A stretch of 64,000 bases of DNA. Source: Spongiibacter sp. IMCC21906 (GTDB taxonomy: Bacteria > Pseudomonadota > Gammaproteobacteria > Pseudomonadales > Spongiibacteraceae). Both the position numbers and the translations under genes were made by a program. The notes beneath the pieces were generated by a model. That model had not been told where the DNA came from. It was given only the letters and a program-made list of their open reading frames with translations, and made no database searches. Where the stretch lies: NCBI RefSeq assembly GCF_001010805.1, contig NZ_CP011477.1:868001-932000 (forward strand), written 5' to 3'. Below, piece by piece: positions 57,989 through 64,000 of this stretch. Position 1 is the stretch's first letter; the number at the start of each line of letters is the position of its first letter.

Positions 57989-59149
57989 GTGACAGCAAAA
58001 TTTGCAGCCAGAGTCGCCGACATCGAGCCATTTCGCGTGGTTGAGGTGTTGACTCGTGCCAAGCAGTTGGCGTCCCAGGGCCGAGACATTGTGCATATGG
58101 CCGCAGGCGAGCCAGATTTTGCAACGGCAGAGCCGATTGTCGATGCGGCGGTGAAAGCGCTGCGCTGTGGTCAAACGCATTACACGCCAGCGGTGGGGAT
58201 TCCCGAATTGCGAGAGGCAATTTCGGACTACTACCGCAGCGATTACGGTCTAGATATTTCCCCTGAGCGGATCGTTGTCACCCCCGGTGCATCTGGTGCT
58301 TTGTTGTTGCTGTCAGCGCTGTTAATGGCCCCGGGTGAGGGTATGTTGATGGCGGACCCTGGGTATCCTTGCAATCGTCACTTTTTGCGACTGGTGGAAG
58401 GTGAAGGGCAATTGGTACCGGTTGGGCCGCAAGATCGCTTTCAGCTGAATGCAGCGTTGGCTGAGGCGGCGTGGCAGCGTAATACCAGCGGCGTGATTGT
58501 GGCTTCGCCAGCTAATCCCACCGGCGAAATTTTGAGCCGTTCACAGCTGCAAGGCCTGCATGAACTCTGCCAACGGCGCGGCGGTCATTTGATTGTGGAC
58601 GAGATCTATCACGGCCTGAGTTACAACGGGGCTGCGCCAAGTATTTTGTCTATTACTGATGACGCTTTTGTGATTAATAGCTTCTCGAAATATTTTGGCA
58701 TGACCGGGTGGCGTCTTGGTTGGATAGTGGCGCCGGAGGCTGCGGTGCCTGAGCTGGAAAAAATGGCGCAAAACTTTTTTATCTCGCCTTCAACCGTAGC
58801 GCAATATGCTGCCTTGGCGGCCTTTCTGCCAGAAACCCGCCGCATTTTGGATCGGCGGCGTGAGGAGCTTGTGCAGCGCCGAGACTTTTTGTATCCGGCG
58901 CTGACGGCCTTGGGTTTTGATATTCCTCACAAGCCTGAGGGTGCGTTTTACCTCTATGCTGGCATCGACAAATTTGAGCAAAGTACTGAGGCGTTTTGCT
59001 TGCAGCTGCTTGAAGAGCACGGCATTGCGATTACCCCCGGTATTGATTTTGGCAAGCATAATGCCCAGCGTCATGTGCGTTTTGCTTACACTACGAGTAT
59101 GGCGCAGTTGGAAAAAGCGGTTGCTCGACTCGAGGCGCTGTACTCCTGA
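57989..59149 (+). CDS. Class I/II PLP-dependent aminotransferase
   Basis: 386 residues from GTG 57989, with GGAG 8 bp upstream; the longer ATG frame at 57830 runs through the promoter and is rejected. Signatures: AAGEPDFATAEPIVDAA, NPTGEILS, the PLP lysine in SFSKYFGMTGWRLGW, and a C-terminal RFAYTT. It belongs to the aspartate/alanine aminotransferase group; the amino donor is not clear. Its 3' end overlaps the convergent globin gene by 64 bp. Confidence 0.88.
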   Translation: MTAKFAARVADIEPFRVVEVLTRAKQLASQGRDIVHMAAGEPDFATAEPIVDAAVKALRCGQTHYTPAVGIPELREAISDYYRSDYGLDISPERIVVTPGASGALLLLSALLMAPGEGMLMADPGYPCNRHFLRLVEGEGQLVPVGPQDRFQLNAALAEAAWQRNTSGVIVASPANPTGEILSRSQLQGLHELCQRRGGHLIVDEIYHGLSYNGAAPSILSITDDAFVINSFSKYFGMTGWRLGWIVAPEAAVPELEKMAQNFFISPSTVAQYAALAAFLPETRRILDRRREELVQRRDFLYPALTALGFDIPHKPEGAFYLYAGIDKFEQSTEAFCLQLLEEHGIAITPGIDFGKHNAQRHVRFAYTTSMAQLEKAVARLEALYS

Positions 59150-59589
59150 TGTTGAATGGCGGGAGGAATAAAGATTCCCTCTGCTTCACCTAAGGTTGTT
59201 GCCTGTTTGCTCAGTGCTGTGGCCATGGAGGTGGCGATAGTTTGAGCGCGGTGCTTCAGTGCGTCGGCATTTACACCAGCGTACCGTGCGTCAATGCTGG
59301 TAGAAAATAAATGCAGCCAGCGATGAAAGTGGTGACGGGTGATGGCGGTATGGCGATGCAAGGCAAGGTGAGTTTCAAAGGTGCGGCCTTGGTAGTTTAG
59401 ACTGCCAAAAAGTTGAGCTGTCCAGAAGTCGGCCACTTTAGGGATATGCTCTGCAAGGGAGAAATGCACGACGTCGGTAAAATAAAAGCCAATGATAGGA
59501 TCGTTTAACACTTGAGCGTAGAAGGCGTTAAGCAAATCGACTAGATCGTCGCGATTGCAGATGTCTGGGTTTTCGGTGGAGTGCTTCAT
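59086..59589 (-). CDS. Group III truncated haemoglobin-like protein
   Basis: 167 residues. A 2-on-2 globin pattern is seen: LLNAFYAQVLNDPIIGFYF (A/B helices), HIPKVADFWTAQLFG with B/E-region aromatics, and LALHRHTAITRHHFHRWLHLF, with candidate proximal His and TrHb3-type Trp. It would bind O2 or NO in the cytosol. The last ~25 residues extend past usual trHb3 ends and are encoded opposite the aminotransferase C-terminus. This gene is convergent with the aminotransferase. Confidence 0.8.
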   Translation of the reverse strand: MKHSTENPDICNRDDLVDLLNAFYAQVLNDPIIGFYFTDVVHFSLAEHIPKVADFWTAQLFGSLNYQGRTFETHLALHRHTAITRHHFHRWLHLFSTSIDARYAGVNADALKHRAQTIATSMATALSKQATTLGEAEGIFIPPAIQHQEYSASSRATAFSNCAILVV

Positions 59590-59675
59590 GGCTGACAGCT
59601 ACCTTGTGTAGAGTTGCGAGTGCTATTATCTCCCACAGTTAAATAATAGCGGATCAGACAGTTTGGAAATGCGTT

Positions 59676-60248
59676 TTGCAATCAGTAGTTGATGGACTTA
59701 AACATTTTCGCCCCCGACGGCGGTGGTGGCGACGCTGGGTAAAACGCTCGGCTGTGGCTCTCATTATGCGCCAGCGCGGCGATGAAATGCAGGTGTTGAT
59801 GATTGAGCGGGCCGAGCGAGAAGGCGACCCATGGTCTGGGCACATGGCTTTTCCCGGTGGTCGTATGGACAAGGGGGATATGACCGGCTTGCGCACGGCG
59901 ATGCGCGAGACAGAAGAAGAAACCGGGATCTATCTTGGTCGAGCGGGACACTGTATTGGTCGCTTGTCGGATATTGTCAGTCGCCCCCACTCTGGTCGTC
60001 GGCCAATGGTGGTGACGCCATATGTTTTCCATCTGCATACAGCGGTGAGTATTACCCCCAATTACGAAGTGGCCGAGGCGGTTTGGGTGCCGCTTGATTT
60101 TTTGCAGAACGAGGAGCATCGGCAGTCAATGCAATGGCAGAGAGGGACGCTTAAGCTCACCTTACCCTGCTATTTTTACGAAGGTAAACGGATTTGGGGA
60201 ATGTCGCTGCGAATGCTGGATGAGCTTATGACCGTGATAAAATCCTGA
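59676..60248 (+). CDS. Nudix hydrolase, CoA pyrophosphatase type
   Basis: 190 residues. The UPF0035/CoA-specific motif is SGHMAFPGGRMDKGD, followed by the Nudix box LRTAMRETEEETGI. It cleaves CoA or acyl-CoA to phosphopantetheine and 3',5'-ADP. The start seems to be TTG 59676; no in-frame ATG lies before the Nudix core, and GGA lies about 9 bp upstream. It is divergent from the globin gene and converges on the next. Confidence 0.85.
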   Translation: MQSVVDGLKHFRPRRRWWRRWVKRSAVALIMRQRGDEMQVLMIERAEREGDPWSGHMAFPGGRMDKGDMTGLRTAMRETEEETGIYLGRAGHCIGRLSDIVSRPHSGRRPMVVTPYVFHLHTAVSITPNYEVAEAVWVPLDFLQNEEHRQSMQWQRGTLKLTLPCYFYEGKRIWGMSLRMLDELMTVIKS

Positions 60249-60251
60249 GTC

Positions 60252-60914
60252 TTAATCGGTAGCTTCTGTCTCGTCTGCTGCTTCGGCATTTTTGCTTTCT
60301 TCCCGACGCTGCTGCAAAAGAAAAATGCGGGTGTTGTTCAACAGTTGTCGGGCCTCTGGGCGAGGCTTGCTGGCTTCGGCAATTTGCTGATCGCCGATGT
60401 CGCCGTTCAGCCAGCTTTTAAAGAGTGATAGCAGTACCGGCGATTTTTTCTTGTCTTCATATTGCCAGCGAGAACCCGCGACAATATTGCCAGACACCCG
60501 TCCGCTGTTTACCTGTAGCCAGTAAACGCCACAGCTGGATAGGCTGTAGTCTTCTTTTCGGCCATAGCTGATATTGGGGCGGAAGGGGTCAAAGCCGTCT
60601 TCGGGCACCGTGTTGATACGCTGTAAGGCCATGACCCACTGGCTGCCAATGGGAAAGTTTTCGACTTCGGGGCGGCATAAATCATCCTTCTTCCCCCAAA
60701 TGCGCAGTGTGTCTCGGTAGTCCTCGCCTTGCAGGTACTCGTCCACCGTTAAATCCAGGCTATTACCTTGTTGTTGGCTAACCGTGCCTTTCACCACGAC
60801 GTCTGCTTCGGGCAAGGCCGCGTTAAAAGGGCCTTGCCATAGGCATTCGCAGCCAAAGCTTGCAGAACTGGCAAGTAGAAAAAAAATAAGACTGAACCAA
60901 GGGGAAATGCGCAT
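60252..60914 (-). CDS. Secreted or lipid-anchored Cys-rich protein, possibly TIMP/NTR-like
   Basis: 220 residues. A hydrophobic leader (about 1-20) is followed directly by CEC near residue 22-24. The beta-rich part (ADVVVKGTVSQQQGNSLDLTVDEYLQG, then DLCRPEVENFPIGSQWVMAL and SSCGVYWLQV) has four Cys in an NTR/TIMP-like order. A Cys right after the leader (SFGC) could be a lipobox, though -3 is not Leu. The C-terminus is E/A/D-rich. No known bacterial function. Confidence 0.6.
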   Translation of the reverse strand: MRISPWFSLIFFLLASSASFGCECLWQGPFNAALPEADVVVKGTVSQQQGNSLDLTVDEYLQGEDYRDTLRIWGKKDDLCRPEVENFPIGSQWVMALQRINTVPEDGFDPFRPNISYGRKEDYSLSSCGVYWLQVNSGRVSGNIVAGSRWQYEDKKKSPVLLSLFKSWLNGDIGDQQIAEASKPRPEARQLLNNTRIFLLQQRREESKNAEAADETEATD

Positions 60915-61017
60915 GAAGTGTGTAATTCAAAACGTAGTGAAAGCTTAGGATAGGTGAAGCCCAAGGCGCTGGCAACCATTGCCGGGTGGTGGTTTAGCGG
61001 GAGATTAAAGCGGGTGG

Positions 61018-61048
61018 AAAAGGGCGGTGCACGCCAGTGGCGCGCACC
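61018..61048 (-). terminator. Probable terminator of the outer-membrane protein gene
   Basis: On the minus strand GGTGC-x-CGCC pairs with GGCG-x-GCACC with a 3-nt loop and one internal mismatch, followed by GCCCTTTTCC. It lies 10 bp after the stop. Confidence 0.6.
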
Positions 61049-61057
61049 GATTAAGAC

Positions 61058-61801
61058 TTAAATGTCGATAACAACACCCAAGTAAATACCGTCAACAGTG
61101 ATGCCGGCTTCTTCGTCGCCGTCTTCTAGGCTGACATCAAAATTGCGATAGTTAAGTTCAATGGCGGTAATGCCCACTTCGTAGCCGATACCCATAGTGA
61201 TATCCGTGACGCTATTGCCGTCAAAGGCAACGACGTTGCCCACCGCTGAAGCGTACAGGCCACTAAAGGGCAAGTCGAAGCGAGCGTTGGCATAGGCCAT
61301 GGGGAGTGGTGCATCTAAGTCTAATGACTCATCGAAGGCACTGGATTTCAGGCGCACTTCACCGTCAAATACGCGAACGCTAAAGCCTACGTCCAGATTT
61401 ACCCAGTTGTCTAAAATTTCATAGTAAAAGGTGGCGTCAGTGTGGCCGAGGTCGGTGGTGGAGTCTACGGTATCGCCCGCTGTGTAAACTCTATCTTCAA
61501 ATGTGAAGCTGCGGTTCAAGGTTGAGCGCTCGGAAATCTCAAGCTCAGTACGTTGTAGACGGACATTGGGCAGTAACGGCACTGGATGTTCTAAGGCTAC
61601 AAAAAAGCTATTGCCGGTTTCGTCGTCGTAGCCGAAATCGTCTTTAAGGCTAATTTCATCGTTGGCAGTGGGGCCGGAACGAACATCACCGTCCCAGCTT
61701 TGTTTCCATATATAAGCACCGGCGGTTAGGCCTACGATATCTGCTTGGGCTACGCCAGTCGCGGTGGCCAACACGGCAGCGGCCAGTAATTCCTTCTTCA
61801 T
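61058..61801 (-). CDS. Outer-membrane beta-barrel protein, TIGR04219-like
   Basis: 247 residues. Signal peptide about 1-20 (ending GVAQA). The mature part alternates in amphipathic strands: VGLTAGAYIWKQSW, FFVALEHPVPLLPNVRLQ, MAYANARFDLPFSGLYASAVGN and a final GIYLGVVIDI. The LEHPVPLLPN segment is characteristic of the TIGR04219 family. Role unknown. It is 65 bp downstream of hemB and may be co-transcribed with it. Confidence 0.8.
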   Translation of the reverse strand: MKKELLAAAVLATATGVAQADIVGLTAGAYIWKQSWDGDVRSGPTANDEISLKDDFGYDDETGNSFFVALEHPVPLLPNVRLQRTELEISERSTLNRSFTFEDRVYTAGDTVDSTTDLGHTDATFYYEILDNWVNLDVGFSVRVFDGEVRLKSSAFDESLDLDAPLPMAYANARFDLPFSGLYASAVGNVVAFDGNSVTDITMGIGYEVGITAIELNYRNFDVSLEDGDEEAGITVDGIYLGVVIDI

Positions 61802-61866
61802 GAGCTTCCCCTCGGTTTGTTGTTTTTCAGTAAAGACAATAGTGGCAAAAAAAGACAGGGTAAAGA

Positions 61867-64000
<2,134 letters not shown>

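Overview
The window is about 64 kb of one chromosome from a Gram-negative gammaproteobacterium. Evidence for this is SecB, DksA, GlnA with NtrBC, LpxD, outer-membrane barrels, RraA and AceK. The block dksA-gluQ-cbrX-cbrA-cbrB-pcnB-folK-panB-panC-panD follows the Pseudomonas layout, with a deoxynucleoside kinase inserted between folK and panB. That order, moderate GC content and marine-type genes (glucosylglycerate metabolism) suggest a marine relative of Pseudomonas, possibly Spongiibacteraceae/Cellvibrionales. The family assignment is an inference. I see no tRNA, rRNA, CRISPR array, prophage or insertion sequence with a transposase.

Layout. 1-7.1 kb: the end of hisA, hisF, the ctpA-envC-gpmI cluster and a rhodanese-grxC-secB-trmL run. 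7.1-7.7 kb: a gene-free block of nested inverted repeats that looks like a dispersed repeat. 7.7-16.6 kb: nitrogen regulation (ntrC, ntrB, glnA with a near-perfect sigma-54 promoter and NtrC-like half-sites), thiI, a thioesterase and an NSS transporter. 16.7-24.7 kb: typA, pip, dtd, an outer-membrane protein, a flavin monooxygenase, aceK and rraA. 24.7-29.7 kb: an ART-like unknown, then the divergent glyoxylate-shunt genes aceA and glcB. 29.8-36.5 kb: an accessory patch (dehydrogenase, TetR, sulfotransferase, DUF1214-like protein, SDR, LysR). 36.7-42.1 kb: an FKBP isomerase, then a four-gene run for making and recycling glucosylglycerate. 42.2-51.2 kb: acs, a solitary lpxD, then panD/panC/panB/dgk/folK/pcnB. 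51.2-57.8 kb: a CrcZ-like sRNA locus, cbrB, cbrA, cbrX, gluQ and dksA. 57.9-64 kb: an aminotransferase, a truncated globin, a Nudix CoA hydrolase, two envelope proteins, hemB and partial hemL.

The most interesting item is the cbrB-pcnB gap. On the minus strand it holds a -24/-12 promoter (TGGCACAGCACATGCT), GTAACA-type repeats about 100-125 bp upstream, and a roughly 105-nt transcript region. That region is rich in AAN-triplet runs such as AACAATAACAATAA and ends in a 9-bp hairpin with a U-rich tail. This is the architecture of the Pseudomonas CrcZ/CrcY RNAs, which titrate Hfq-Crc in carbon catabolite repression, but the RNA would be about a quarter of their length. A 56-codon cbrX homologue, too short for most gene finders, overlaps the cbrA start.

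Central carbon genes cluster here: acs, aceA, glcB and aceK form the acetate/glyoxylate route, and CbrAB with its sRNA would set the carbon-use hierarchy. GpgS, a phosphatase, a GH13_18 phosphorylase and a glycerate kinase together form a plausible closed glucosylglycerate cycle (compatible solute or carbon store).
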